Assembly: GCA_029267445.1 (NCBI GenBank)
Contig: JAJUIU010000021.1
Location: forward strand, 1 to 50,804
DNA from: Rhodospirillaceae bacterium
Lineage (GTDB): Bacteria; Pseudomonadota; Alphaproteobacteria; Azospirillales; Azospirillaceae
Direction: 5' to 3'
Length of the DNA: 50,804 nucleotides
Shown here: in pieces, positions 34,589-42,319 of the stretch
How the letters are laid out: each line of letters opens with the position of its first letter
How positions within the stretch are numbered: the first letter of the stretch is position 1
The notes under the pieces: model-generated
The model's database searches: none
Seen by the model: the letters and a program-made list of their open reading frames with translations, nothing else
What the model was told of the DNA's origin: nothing
Translations under genes and position numbers: made by a program

Positions 34589-37417
34589 GTGCTCACGACC
34601 GAATCCCGATCCATCTTCACCCTCTCCACCGACGACATCGCGAACACGGCCGCGACCACCGGCCGGGCCACGCCGGGTTCGTCCGTCACGTCGGAAATCG
34701 ATACCCTCGGCGACCGTGACTGGTTCGCCCTCGACGTGGTGGCCGGGCGCACCTACCGCATCACCCTGCGCGGTGCGGACGACCAGAGCGGAAGCCTGGA
34801 CGACCCCTACCTCAGCCTGTTCCGGCAGGATGGCTCGCTCATCACCTTCGACGATGACGGGGGGGAGGGCCGCAACAGCGCCATCGTCTTCACCGCCACC
34901 TTCACCGGCCGCATCTTCATCGAGGCGCGGAGCTGGGAGGATCGGACCACCGGCTCCTACCGGCTGGAGGTGACCGAGCGGCTGCCGAACGCGGCCGACC
35001 CGCCGGGTCTGGCCTCCTCCGCCACGCCGACCGACCCCCTGTTCGCGCAGCAATGGCATCTCCAGGGCGGGGCAGGCATCAACGTCGTGCCGGTCTGGGC
35101 CGATTACACCGGACAGGGAGTTCGGGTCGGCGTCATGGATTCTGGCATCGACGGCGGCCATCGCGACCTCGACGACAATTACGACTTCATCCGCAGCCGG
35201 GCCGGTTTCAGCCTTCAGCCCGCCGGGGAGCCGCTCCAGGGGCGCGACAACCACGGCACCGCGGTGTCCGGTACGCTGGCGGCGGAGCGGAATGGGTTCG
35301 GCGGGGTCGGCGTGGCCTACAACGCCGACCTGATCGCCTTCTACGACCCGCTGAACACGTCCCTGTCCGTGTTCGCCCAGTCGATCACGAACACCTTCCG
35401 CGACGCCGCGCGCGACCTCCACGTGCTCAACAATTCCTGGGGCTTCGGCAACAATTTCCAGGAGAACGCCAACAGCGCCTTCATCGGCAATTTCCGGACG
35501 ACGACGCTTCAACCGGCCGGGCGCGCCCTGGAGGATCTGGCCGCCACCGGGCGCGACGGGCTCGGTACCATCGTCGTCCAGTCCGCCGGCAACGCCTTCG
35601 CCCACGGCGACAACACGAACCTGTCCAACTTCCACAACAGCCGCTTCGTGGTCACCGTCGGCGCCACGGACCGGAATGGTGCCATCACCAGCTTCTCCAG
35701 CCCCGGCAGCTCCATCCTGGTGGCCGCACCCGGGCAGTCGATCACCACGACGGATCGCGCGGGGACCGATGGCTACGGGGCGGAGGACTTCACCACGATC
35801 AGCGGCACCTCGTTCTCGGCCCCCATCGTGTCGGGCGTGGTCGCCCTCATGCTGCAGGCCAATCCGCGCCTAGGCTACCGGGACGTGCAGGAGATCCTGG
35901 CCGCGACGGCCCGGCCGATCGTGACAGGGACGGAGTTCGCCCAGACGGGCGGCCAGGGCTGGAACGGCGGCGGAATGCTGTTCAGCGAGCGGGCGGGCTT
36001 CGGCCTGGTGGACGCCCGCGCGGCTGTCCGGCTCGCCGAAACCTGGACGCAGCAGAACACCCACGCCAATGAGGCGACATTGTTCGCCTTCGGCACCAGC
36101 CTCGGCGGCACGGCCATTCCGGACGGCGACCGCGCAGGCGTCAGCTCCCGGGTGACGGTCACCGGCGACCTGCGGGTGGAGCGGGTCGAGGTGGACGTGC
36201 TGATCAACCACGCCGCCATCGGTCAGCTGCAGCTCTTCCTCGTGTCCCCCTCCGGCACGCGGGCGACGCTGCTGTCCAATCCGGGCGCCACGACATCGCG
36301 GCCCGACGGCTCGACCCAGGCCAACATCAACTTCACCTTCGGTGCCGCGACATTCCGGGGGGAGGCGGCGGCCGGCACCTGGACCCTGATCGCCGTCGAC
36401 ACGATCACCGGGGCTATCGGCACGCTGCAGTCCTGGGCGCTGAGGACCTATGGCTCCGTGCCGGGCGCCGACGACGTCTACATCTATACCGACCAGTTCG
36501 CCGCAGTGGCGGAGGCCGGCGGGCCGCGCACCCGGCTGACCGACACCGACGGCGGGCGCGACACGGTGAACGCCGCCGCCGTCAGCGGCAACGTGGTGAT
36601 CGACCTGTCGGGCGGGCCCTCGACCATCGCCGGTCGCGAGCTGACCATCGCCGCCGGCACGATCGAGGTCGCCCATGGCGGCGACGGCAACGACCGGCTG
36701 ATCGCGGGCGCTGACGGGGCGGAGCTTCATGGCGGGCGCGGAGCCGACACGATCGAGGGCGGTGCCGGGGCCGACGCGCTCTATGGCGGGGCCGGCGACG
36801 ACCGGCTGTCCGGCGCCGACGGGGCGGACTGGATCGATGGCGACGGCGGCCGCGACGTGATCTACGGCGGCGGCGGGAACGACAGCGTGCGCGGGCTTGA
36901 CGGCGACGACTGGATCGATGGCGGGCCCGGCGCCGACGACGTGAACGGCAACATCGGCAACGACACCGTTTACGGCGGCGACGGCGCCGATGTCTGGGTG
37001 CGCGGGGGCCGCGACAACGATCTGGTTCATGGCGGCTTCGGCGACGACCTCCACGTCAACGGCAACATCGGCAACGACACGGTTTACGGGGACGATGGGA
37101 ACGACGTGGTCTTCGGCGGCCAGGATAACGATCTGCTCTACGGTGGACCGGGCAACGACACGCTGTCGGGCGACCGGGGCGACGATACGCTCCACGGCGG
37201 TCCGGGGGCCGACGCCTTCCTCCTGCGCCTCGGCGGCGGTCAGGACGTCGTGATGGATTTCAGTATCCTGGAGGGCGACCGCATCGTCATCGAAGGGGGC
37301 GCGGCGCCGACGTTCACGACGGGTGCCGCGGGTGAGCTGATCATCGGCCTGTCGGACGGGAGCAGCGTGCGCCTCATCGGTGTCAGCTTCGCCGACCTCG
37401 GCTCCGTCTTCGGCTGA
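34589..37417 (+). CDS. RTX-type subtilisin-like serine protease with PPC and P domains
   Basis: 942 residues, a secreted multidomain protease. Order: a PPC-like beta domain (about 33-130, DRDWFALDVVAGRTYRITL); S8 peptidase (about 150-475) with Asp184 (VGVMDSGIDG), His222 (DNHGTAVSG), oxyanion Asn335 (QSAGN) and Ser408 (GTSFSAP); a proprotein-convertase P domain (about 497-635, VERVEVDVLINHAAIGQLQLF, GTWTLIAVDT); then RTX nonapeptides from about 690 to 905 (GNDTVYGGDGAD type) and a C-terminal tail. No signal peptide is visible, as expected for type I secretion with calcium-bound RTX folding outside the cell. The only available start is GTG 34589, with no strong ribosome site. RTX repeats match those of the protein at 1-986. 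Type I exporter genes are not in this window. Confidence 0.93.
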   Translation: MLTTESRSIFTLSTDDIANTAATTGRATPGSSVTSEIDTLGDRDWFALDVVAGRTYRITLRGADDQSGSLDDPYLSLFRQDGSLITFDDDGGEGRNSAIVFTATFTGRIFIEARSWEDRTTGSYRLEVTERLPNAADPPGLASSATPTDPLFAQQWHLQGGAGINVVPVWADYTGQGVRVGVMDSGIDGGHRDLDDNYDFIRSRAGFSLQPAGEPLQGRDNHGTAVSGTLAAERNGFGGVGVAYNADLIAFYDPLNTSLSVFAQSITNTFRDAARDLHVLNNSWGFGNNFQENANSAFIGNFRTTTLQPAGRALEDLAATGRDGLGTIVVQSAGNAFAHGDNTNLSNFHNSRFVVTVGATDRNGAITSFSSPGSSILVAAPGQSITTTDRAGTDGYGAEDFTTISGTSFSAPIVSGVVALMLQANPRLGYRDVQEILAATARPIVTGTEFAQTGGQGWNGGGMLFSERAGFGLVDARAAVRLAETWTQQNTHANEATLFAFGTSLGGTAIPDGDRAGVSSRVTVTGDLRVERVEVDVLINHAAIGQLQLFLVSPSGTRATLLSNPGATTSRPDGSTQANINFTFGAATFRGEAAAGTWTLIAVDTITGAIGTLQSWALRTYGSVPGADDVYIYTDQFAAVAEAGGPRTRLTDTDGGRDTVNAAAVSGNVVIDLSGGPSTIAGRELTIAAGTIEVAHGGDGNDRLIAGADGAELHGGRGADTIEGGAGADALYGGAGDDRLSGADGADWIDGDGGRDVIYGGGGNDSVRGLDGDDWIDGGPGADDVNGNIGNDTVYGGDGADVWVRGGRDNDLVHGGFGDDLHVNGNIGNDTVYGDDGNDVVFGGQDNDLLYGGPGNDTLSGDRGDDTLHGGPGADAFLLRLGGGQDVVMDFSILEGDRIVIEGGAAPTFTTGAAGELIIGLSDGSSVRLIGVSFADLGSVFG

Positions 37418-37428
37418 ACGCCGCTCGG

Positions 37429-38247
37429 TCAGCCGCCGCGCCTGGGGAAGGGCACGACTTCCACGAAGCCGCTGTGGCGGGCCGCGTTCTTCAGGGGCGC
37501 CCGGCTTGTCAGGCTGCTCTGCTCGACCGAATAGCCGCAGGCCCTCAGATGCGCCGTCAGGGCCAGCACGAGCTCGAAGTCGGCCGGTGCGCTGACGGCC
37601 GCCATGAGCTCCGCGCCCGCCCGTGTCAGGCGGCGCACCCGGAGCGACAGCTTCTTCTCCTTCAGCGGGTGTTCCACGCGAAGGCCCTTGTCGCGGAACA
37701 GGATCACCGTCGAGAAGCGATCCTCCTGCTGGCTGTCGAAGTTCTTCCAGTGTCCGAGTTCGGGCCGCATCAGGCCCATGTCCTCAAGCACACCGACGGC
37801 GTCCTGGGTCAGGCCCTTGCCCTCCAGCAGCGCCTCGTCCACCAGCGGGATGAAATCGTTGCAGGCGAGCGGCGCCAGCCGCTTGAGCAGGGCGACGTCG
37901 GCATCCGCCAGGCCCGCCGCCGCGTCCAGCGCGACGCTGGAGATGGTTCCCGGATAGGCCAGCTCGACCGCGAGCAGCCGGGCCCAGAACCCCGCCGCCT
38001 CTGGCGTGGCGCAGTCTCCGGCATGGCGCAGGAACCGGCTCAGCCAGGCCGGCTGCACGGGCGTGTCGGACAGGGTGCCGACGATCAGGCCCAAGGCCCT
38101 GTCGACGATCGCGGCAGCCCTGGCCTCCGCCGCCGCGACGCTGGCGCGCACCAGGGCCGCCGTCTCGGCCGCGTGCCCCTCCGCTGGGGCGCCAGCGTCC
38201 GAATCCGGCAGCCCCGCCGCCAGTCGCAGCTTCTGGAGCGGTGTCAT
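37429..38247 (-). CDS. DUF2806-like protein of unknown function
   Basis: 272 residues, cytoplasmic. The central part (about 60-125), with DTPVQPAWLSRFLRHAGD, FWARLLAVELAYPGTIS and DADVALLKRLAPLACNDFIP, resembles the DUF2806 family, whose role is unknown. The C-terminal part (LSLRVRRLTRAGAELMAAV) looks like a small helix-turn-helix or winged-helix element. ATG 38247 overlaps the stop of the GDP-L-fucose synthase gene (ATGA), so the two are probably translated together, although nothing in the sequence shows a link to fucose synthesis. Convergent with the RTX protease gene, eleven bases away. Confidence 0.75.
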   Translation of the reverse strand: MTPLQKLRLAAGLPDSDAGAPAEGHAAETAALVRASVAAAEARAAAIVDRALGLIVGTLSDTPVQPAWLSRFLRHAGDCATPEAAGFWARLLAVELAYPGTISSVALDAAAGLADADVALLKRLAPLACNDFIPLVDEALLEGKGLTQDAVGVLEDMGLMRPELGHWKNFDSQQEDRFSTVILFRDKGLRVEHPLKEKKLSLRVRRLTRAGAELMAAVSAPADFELVLALTAHLRACGYSVEQSSLTSRAPLKNAARHSGFVEVVPFPRRGG

Positions 38248-39227
38248 GGTCCCGCCTGCGCCCCGTCCGTGTATCTGACCTGCCGCACGCCACCCCGGCG
38301 CAGATGGTCCAGATAGTCGCGGTAGGCGTCGGCCAGGCCCTCCTCCAGCCCGATGCGGGCGGTCCAGCCGAGCGCCGTCAGCCGCGACACGTCCATCAGC
38401 TTGCGCGGCGTGCCGTCGGGCTTGCTGGTGTCGAAGACGAAGCGGCCGGTCCAGCCGACCACCCTGGCGATCGTCTCCGCCAGCTCGACGATCCGCACGT
38501 CGGTGCCGGTGCCGACGTTGACATGCTCCTCACCGGAGTAGGTGCGGGCGAGGAAGACCAGCGCGTCCGCCAGATCGTCGACATGCAGGAACTCCCGCCG
38601 CGGCTGTCCGCTGCCCCAGAGGGTGACTGTGTCGGTCCCCCGTTCCTTGGCGGCGTGGATCTTGGCGATCAGGGCGGGAACGACGTGGCTCGTCTCCAGG
38701 TCGTAATTGTCGCCGGGGCCGTAGAGGTTGGTCGGCATGGCGGAGATGAAGTCGCAGCCGTGCTGGCGCCGGTAGGCCTGGCAAAGCTTGATGCCGGCGA
38801 TCTTCGCGACCGCGTACCACTGGTTCGTCGGTTCCAGCGGACCCGTCAGCAGCGAGTCCTCCGTCAGCGGCTGCGGCGCCATCTTGGGATAGATGCAGGA
38901 GGAGCCCAGGAAGACGTACTTGGCCACGCCGACGCGCCGGGCGGCCTCGGTGATGTTCATCTCGATGGCGAGATTGTCGTAAAGGAAGCTGGCCGGGTGC
39001 CGGTCGTTGGCGAGGATGCCGCCCACGGTCGCCGCGGCCATGAAGACCACGTCGGGCCGCGCGGCCGCCATCCAGTCCTCGACCTCGGCCTGGCGCCGGA
39101 GGTCCACCGTTGCGCGGTCCACCGTCAGGATCTCGCACGCTTCCGTCCCGAGTCGGCGGACCAGCGCCGCTCCGACCATCCCCTTGTGGCCGGCGACCCA
39201 CACCCGGCGCCCCCGGAGGTCGAACAT
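38244..39227 (-). CDS. fcl: GDP-L-fucose synthase
   Basis: Epimerase-reductase that turns the product of gmd, GDP-4-keto-6-deoxymannose, into GDP-L-fucose with NADPH. 327 residues. RRVWVAGHKGMVGAALVRRL is the cofactor loop, VFMAAATVGGILANDRHPAS and FLGSSCIYPKMAPQPL are strong family signatures with the active-site cysteine, WYAVAKIAGIKLCQAYR holds the Tyr-x3-Lys, and MPTNLYGPGDNYD follows. ATG 39227 has GGTGGGA directly upstream; the longer frame is not conserved. It is divergent from parA and translationally coupled to the DUF2806-like gene. Together with gmd it completes a GDP-L-fucose route in the window. Confidence 0.96.
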   Translation of the reverse strand: MFDLRGRRVWVAGHKGMVGAALVRRLGTEACEILTVDRATVDLRRQAEVEDWMAAARPDVVFMAAATVGGILANDRHPASFLYDNLAIEMNITEAARRVGVAKYVFLGSSCIYPKMAPQPLTEDSLLTGPLEPTNQWYAVAKIAGIKLCQAYRRQHGCDFISAMPTNLYGPGDNYDLETSHVVPALIAKIHAAKERGTDTVTLWGSGQPRREFLHVDDLADALVFLARTYSGEEHVNVGTGTDVRIVELAETIARVVGWTGRFVFDTSKPDGTPRKLMDVSRLTALGWTARIGLEEGLADAYRDYLDHLRRGGVRQVRYTDGAQAGP

Positions 39228-39387
39228 TCCCACCCCACACAGCCTTCCGGCGGACGTCCCGCCGCGCCTGACGGCAAGGGATAGCACGGCCATCCCGCCG
39301 CGCGGAAGCGCGGGCGCGGAATGATCCCCCTTCCAGCCTTGCCAAGACGGCCCGCCGCGGCATAAAACGGATGCAGGACTGGCGGCA

Positions 39388-39422
39388 GGCATGCATGCCA
39401 GCACGCTGGCGCAAGTCGCCAG
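39388..39422. promoter_or_regulatory. Three chained dyads upstream of parA (operator or centromere-like)
   Basis: Three perfect inverted repeats overlap end to end: GGCATGCATGCC (39388-39399), GCCAGC-AC-GCTGGC (39397-39410) and CTGGCG-CAAGT-CGCCAG (39406-39422). They end 26 bases before the parA start. Operator or partition sites of ParA/RHH loci sit in just this position, so the ribbon-helix-helix protein downstream may bind here. An 8-mer, TGCCAGCA, is shared with the dyad after parA. Confidence 0.5.
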
Positions 39423-39448
39423 CGGCCGGGGTTCAAACGGGGGCGGGG

Positions 39449-40078
39449 ATGACCAAGGTCCTGTCGATCATCAGCACCAAGGGCGGCACCGGCAAGACGA
39501 CGCTGGCCTTGAACCTGGCCGTCGCCTTCCGGGAGGCGAAGAAGACCGTGGTCGTGCTGGACCTCGATCCGCAGGCGACCGCGACGGCCTGGAGCGACCA
39601 GCGCGGCGACGCCGACGAACTGTCGGTCCTGTCCTGCCAGCACGGGCGGCTTCCCGCCGTGATGCAGGCGGCCAAGGAGAACGGTGCGGACATCGTCATC
39701 ATCGACACCGCCCCCCATTCGGAGGCGGCAGCCCTGGCGGCGGCCAAGGCGGCGGACGTGATCCTGATGCCGTTGCGTCCGGAGATTTTCGACCTGCGCG
39801 CCATGGCGAACACGCTGGAGATGATCGCCGTGGCGAAGAAGAAGCCCGTGGCCGTGCTGAACGCCGTGCCCGCGCGCGGTCCCAAGGTGCTGGAGGCGAA
39901 GACGGCGCTGGAGGAAATGGGGCTGGAGACGGCGCCCGTGACCATCGGGCACCGGGCGGCCTTTGGCTACGCCGCGATCGCCAGCCAGGGTGTGACGGAG
40001 TACGAGGCCGTCGGCAGCGCCGCGACGGAGGTGAGGGCGTTGCAGAAATGGGTGACCAAGCGGCTTGTCGCGGCCTAG
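39449..40078 (+). CDS. parA: ParA/MinD-family Walker-type partition ATPase
   Basis: 209 residues. Deviant Walker A loop STKGGTGKTTLALNLA (9-24) with the signature lysine, LDLDPQATATAWS for the switch and adenine contact, and Walker B VIIDTAPHSEAAAL. The size fits the short ParA class (ParF-like, without an N-terminal DNA-binding domain), which works with a small ribbon-helix-helix partner; MinD or orphan chromosome-positioning roles are alternatives. ATG 39449 is preceded by GGGGCGGGG. A small RHH gene follows 88 bases downstream. This pairing, with dyads on both sides of parA, suggests a plasmid- or chromid-type partition locus, or a relic used to position another cargo. Confidence 0.88.
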   Translation: MTKVLSIISTKGGTGKTTLALNLAVAFREAKKTVVVLDLDPQATATAWSDQRGDADELSVLSCQHGRLPAVMQAAKENGADIVIIDTAPHSEAAALAAAKAADVILMPLRPEIFDLRAMANTLEMIAVAKKKPVAVLNAVPARGPKVLEAKTALEEMGLETAPVTIGHRAAFGYAAIASQGVTEYEAVGSAATEVRALQKWVTKRLVAA

Positions 40079-40099
40079 ACGGTGACGGCGTGACAAATG

Positions 40100-40130
40100 C
40101 TGCCATGCTGGCAGAGCGCGGACCGCTCTG
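40100..40130. promoter_or_regulatory. Two adjacent inverted repeats between parA and the RHH gene
   Basis: CTGCCA-TGC-TGGCAG (40100-40114) and CAGAGCG-CGGAC-CGCTCTG (40112-40130) overlap by three bases. The first shares the 8-mer TGCTGGCA with the dyads upstream of parA. The second could also fold as a weak hairpin in the mRNA between the two genes. Binding by the RHH protein is a hypothesis. Confidence 0.4.
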
Positions 40131-40166
40131 TTAGCGTGGGATCGTGCGAGGAGGGGGTGAGGGAGG

Positions 40167-40457
40167 ATGGCGAAGAGACCTGGACTGGGGGCGGCCCTGA
40201 AGGCCGCGGCCGCGACGAAGACCGTGGAGCCGAAGCGGCCGGAACCGGCGGCACCCCCGCCGCCGCTGGAGCGGCGCTACGTGCCGCCGCCGAGCCGCAA
40301 CGGGACGGCGCCCGTGACCGTCCATATCTCGCCGGAGGCGCGGAAGATCCTCCGCCAGATGGCGCTGGACGAGGATACCAGCCTCCAGTCCCTGATGGTC
40401 GAGGCGGTGAACATGCTGCTGGCCCAGCGCGGCAAGCCCGAGATCGCCGAGCCGTGA
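40167..40457 (+). CDS. Small ribbon-helix-helix-like protein, likely ParA partner
   Basis: 96 residues in two parts. The first 45 are basic, rich in alanine and proline and probably disordered (GLGAALKAAAATKTVEPKRP). The rest, PVTVHISPEARKILRQMALD then TSLQSLMVEAVNMLLAQRG, is the beta-strand/helix/helix of the ribbon-helix-helix DNA-binding fold seen in ParG-like partition proteins and some antitoxins. A mobile basic tail plus RHH domain behind a short ParA is the ParG arrangement, where the tail stimulates the ATPase. The ribosome site is GGAGGGGGTGAGGGAGG before the ATG. Its binding site is probably among the dyads flanking parA (inference). Confidence 0.78.
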   Translation: MAKRPGLGAALKAAAATKTVEPKRPEPAAPPPPLERRYVPPPSRNGTAPVTVHISPEARKILRQMALDEDTSLQSLMVEAVNMLLAQRGKPEIAEP

Positions 40458-40507
40458 GCGCCCGCGCGGCAGACTTCCCGGCTGGCATGCGGGGCTGACC
40501 ACGTCCC

Positions 40508-41329
40508 ATGCCCTTGACGATGATCAGCGTCCTTGTCTGGGATTCCCCGCGCTACACGCGGAACCTCCTGGACAACCTCGCGGGCGTCACGCCCGGCAGG
40601 AACTTTCACATCCGTATCCTGGACCAGGGGTCGGGTCCGGAAACCCGTGACATGATCCGCGCCTTCCTCAAGGGCCGGCCTTTCGCCTCGGCGGAATTCC
40701 TGCCGGCGAACATCGGTTACGGTGGCGGGCACAACCGCGTCTTCGACGGCCTTTGGCGCCAGGGTCCCTTCGACTACTTCGTCACCGTGAACAACGACCT
40801 GGTGTTCGGGGAGCCCGGGTGGCTCAACACCCTGGTCGAGGCGATGGAGGCCGATCCCGAATGCGGCCTCGGCGGCCCGTTCTGCAGCCGCTTGGAACCC
40901 AAGCCAGACTGGCCGGTCGAAGCCTTCCAGATCGTGCCGGCGAACGCGGCGCAGCGTAGGATCGGGGACTTCCTGTTCGTCACGGGTGCCGTCGCCATCA
41001 TGCGGGTGGCGGCGATCCGCCGGCTCGGCCTGTTTGACGAGGTTTACGCCCCGGCCTATTGGGAGGACGCGGATCTGGCCGCCCGCTTCGCGGCTTATGG
41101 CTGGTCCCAGCGGTTCATCGACATCCAGGTCGCCCACGGCTATCTCGGCCATGCCGAGCGGGTGAACACGGCGAAGCTCGAGGAACTGAAGGCCCGCTTC
41201 GGCGATTTCGCGATCCGAAACCGCGACATCTATTTCGACCGCTGGCGCGGCGGCCGCCCGGTGCCGCATGAGGCGGACCTGCGGTCGGCGTTTCCCCGGC
41301 TCTACATGCCCGGGCCGCCGCCCGCCTGA
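40508..41329 (+). CDS. Glycosyltransferase family 2
   Basis: 273 residues. MPLTMISVLVWDSPRYTRNL opens the GT-A fold, FLPANIGYGGGHNRVFDGL is the loop seen in rhamnosyltransferase-like family 2 enzymes, YFVTVNNDLVFGEPGWLNTL holds the metal-binding acidic motif (NND), and YAPAYWEDADLAARFAAYG is the catalytic-base helix (ED). A short C-terminal part follows. The enzyme would add a sugar to a glycan or lipid carrier in the cytoplasm. It is separated from the main cluster by the partition genes and ends three bases from the convergent methyltransferase. Confidence 0.9.
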   Translation: MPLTMISVLVWDSPRYTRNLLDNLAGVTPGRNFHIRILDQGSGPETRDMIRAFLKGRPFASAEFLPANIGYGGGHNRVFDGLWRQGPFDYFVTVNNDLVFGEPGWLNTLVEAMEADPECGLGGPFCSRLEPKPDWPVEAFQIVPANAAQRRIGDFLFVTGAVAIMRVAAIRRLGLFDEVYAPAYWEDADLAARFAAYGWSQRFIDIQVAHGYLGHAERVNTAKLEELKARFGDFAIRNRDIYFDRWRGGRPVPHEADLRSAFPRLYMPGPPPA

Positions 41330-41332
41330 CGC

Positions 41333-41929
41333 CTAAAGCCGACCCATCAGGTTGTCCCGCACGACCTTGCGGCAGTTCGCCACCAGCTCGAACTTGTCCT
41401 TGCGGCTGAACACCCGCACGCCCTCGAACCCCGCCTTGGTAAGGGCGCGCTCCAGCGTCTGCTGGGTGAACGCCGTCTTGTGCGCCATCCAGTGGTTGCC
41501 CCTGGAAATGTAGTGCTCGGACCCGAACAGCATGTCGAGCGGGGTGATCGGTATGGGGTCCCCGTAGACGCTGGCGACATAAAGCGTCTCCTCCGGGTCC
41601 TTCGCCAGCAGCAGCTCCGCCATGGCGTGCAGGTCCGGGGTCTGCAGGATCAGGAACCCGGTCGGCCGCAGCACGCGGTGGAACTCCGCCAGGCACTGGG
41701 TCGCCTCGTGGCGGAACAGGTGCTCGATGTTGTGCTTGGAGAAGACGCAGTCGATCGAACCGCTCTCGACCATCGACAGGTCGGGCAGGATGGCGACCAC
41801 GTCGGGCTGGACGGCCGGATCGGCGTCGACCCGGATCTGTTCCCAGCGGTCCCGCTGGATCGCCGGGGGCAGGTTGGCCCAGGACTGCCGGCCGCAGCCG
41901 ACATGGAGGACCTTGTATTTGGGCTGCAT
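41333..41929 (-). CDS. SAM-dependent methyltransferase
   Basis: 198 residues. VLHVGCGRQSWANLPPAIQR (7-26) is motif I, RVDADPAVQPDVVAILPDL gives the strand-two acid and the next strand, IDCVFSKHNIEHLFRHEATQ and VLRPTGFLILQTPDL are the later class I motifs. The segment GSEHYISRGNHWMAHKTAFT is characteristic of a subset found in glycan and flagellar-glycosylation regions. It is the third gene behind the sigma54 activator and the 105-residue protein on the same strand, so it may be controlled together with them. Target unknown. Confidence 0.88.
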   Translation of the reverse strand: MQPKYKVLHVGCGRQSWANLPPAIQRDRWEQIRVDADPAVQPDVVAILPDLSMVESGSIDCVFSKHNIEHLFRHEATQCLAEFHRVLRPTGFLILQTPDLHAMAELLLAKDPEETLYVASVYGDPIPITPLDMLFGSEHYISRGNHWMAHKTAFTQQTLERALTKAGFEGVRVFSRKDKFELVANCRKVVRDNLMGRL

Positions 41930-41978
41930 CGGGTTCGGCCCTCCGCGCCGGCCGGTCGGCGGCGCCCTCTCATGCTTG

Positions 41979-42296
41979 TCAGCTCAGGCTGCTCATGATG
42001 CTGAAGCAAAGCTGATCGCCCTGGGCATGCAAGGTCTTCAGCGCGTCCTTCGGCAGCGGAATCTTCTTGTCACGGCAGTAGCCGACGATCAACCGGGCGA
42101 GCTGGTAGCTCTCGATCTGCTGGCTGGTCTCGCCGGAGCCGGCGTCGCCATGGACCATCACCGTCGGCGGCGGCCCCTCCAGCACGTCGATCCGGGTGAT
42201 CCGGCGGCGGGCGTCGAACCCCTCCAGCGGCACGGACTGCAAGGCGAGCTTCAGCTCGTCGTTGGAGAAGATGATGTGCCGGATTTCGGTGATCAT
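41979..42296 (-). CDS. Small conserved-looking protein of unknown function
   Basis: 105 residues, starting MITEIRHIIFSNDELKLAL and ending LCFSIMSSLS. It is mixed alpha/beta with no signal peptide, membrane segment or recognised motif; the middle QIESYQLARLIVGYCRDKKI is a helix followed by a basic turn. The ATG is preceded by AAGGA at good distance, and the frame is GC-rich like its neighbours, so it should be real. It begins 23 bases after the stop of the sigma54 activator gene on the same strand, so the two probably share an mRNA. A regulatory partner of that activator is possible but unsupported. Confidence 0.72.
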   Translation of the reverse strand: MITEIRHIIFSNDELKLALQSVPLEGFDARRRITRIDVLEGPPPTVMVHGDAGSGETSQQIESYQLARLIVGYCRDKKIPLPKDALKTLHAQGDQLCFSIMSSLS

Positions 42297-42319
42297 CGGC
42301 GGTCCTTCCGTGGCGCCCG

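Noticed and set aside
39388-39422. Dyads near parA considered as insertion-sequence ends
   Set aside because: No transposase gene or target-site duplication is present; the short dyads fit operator or centromere sites better.
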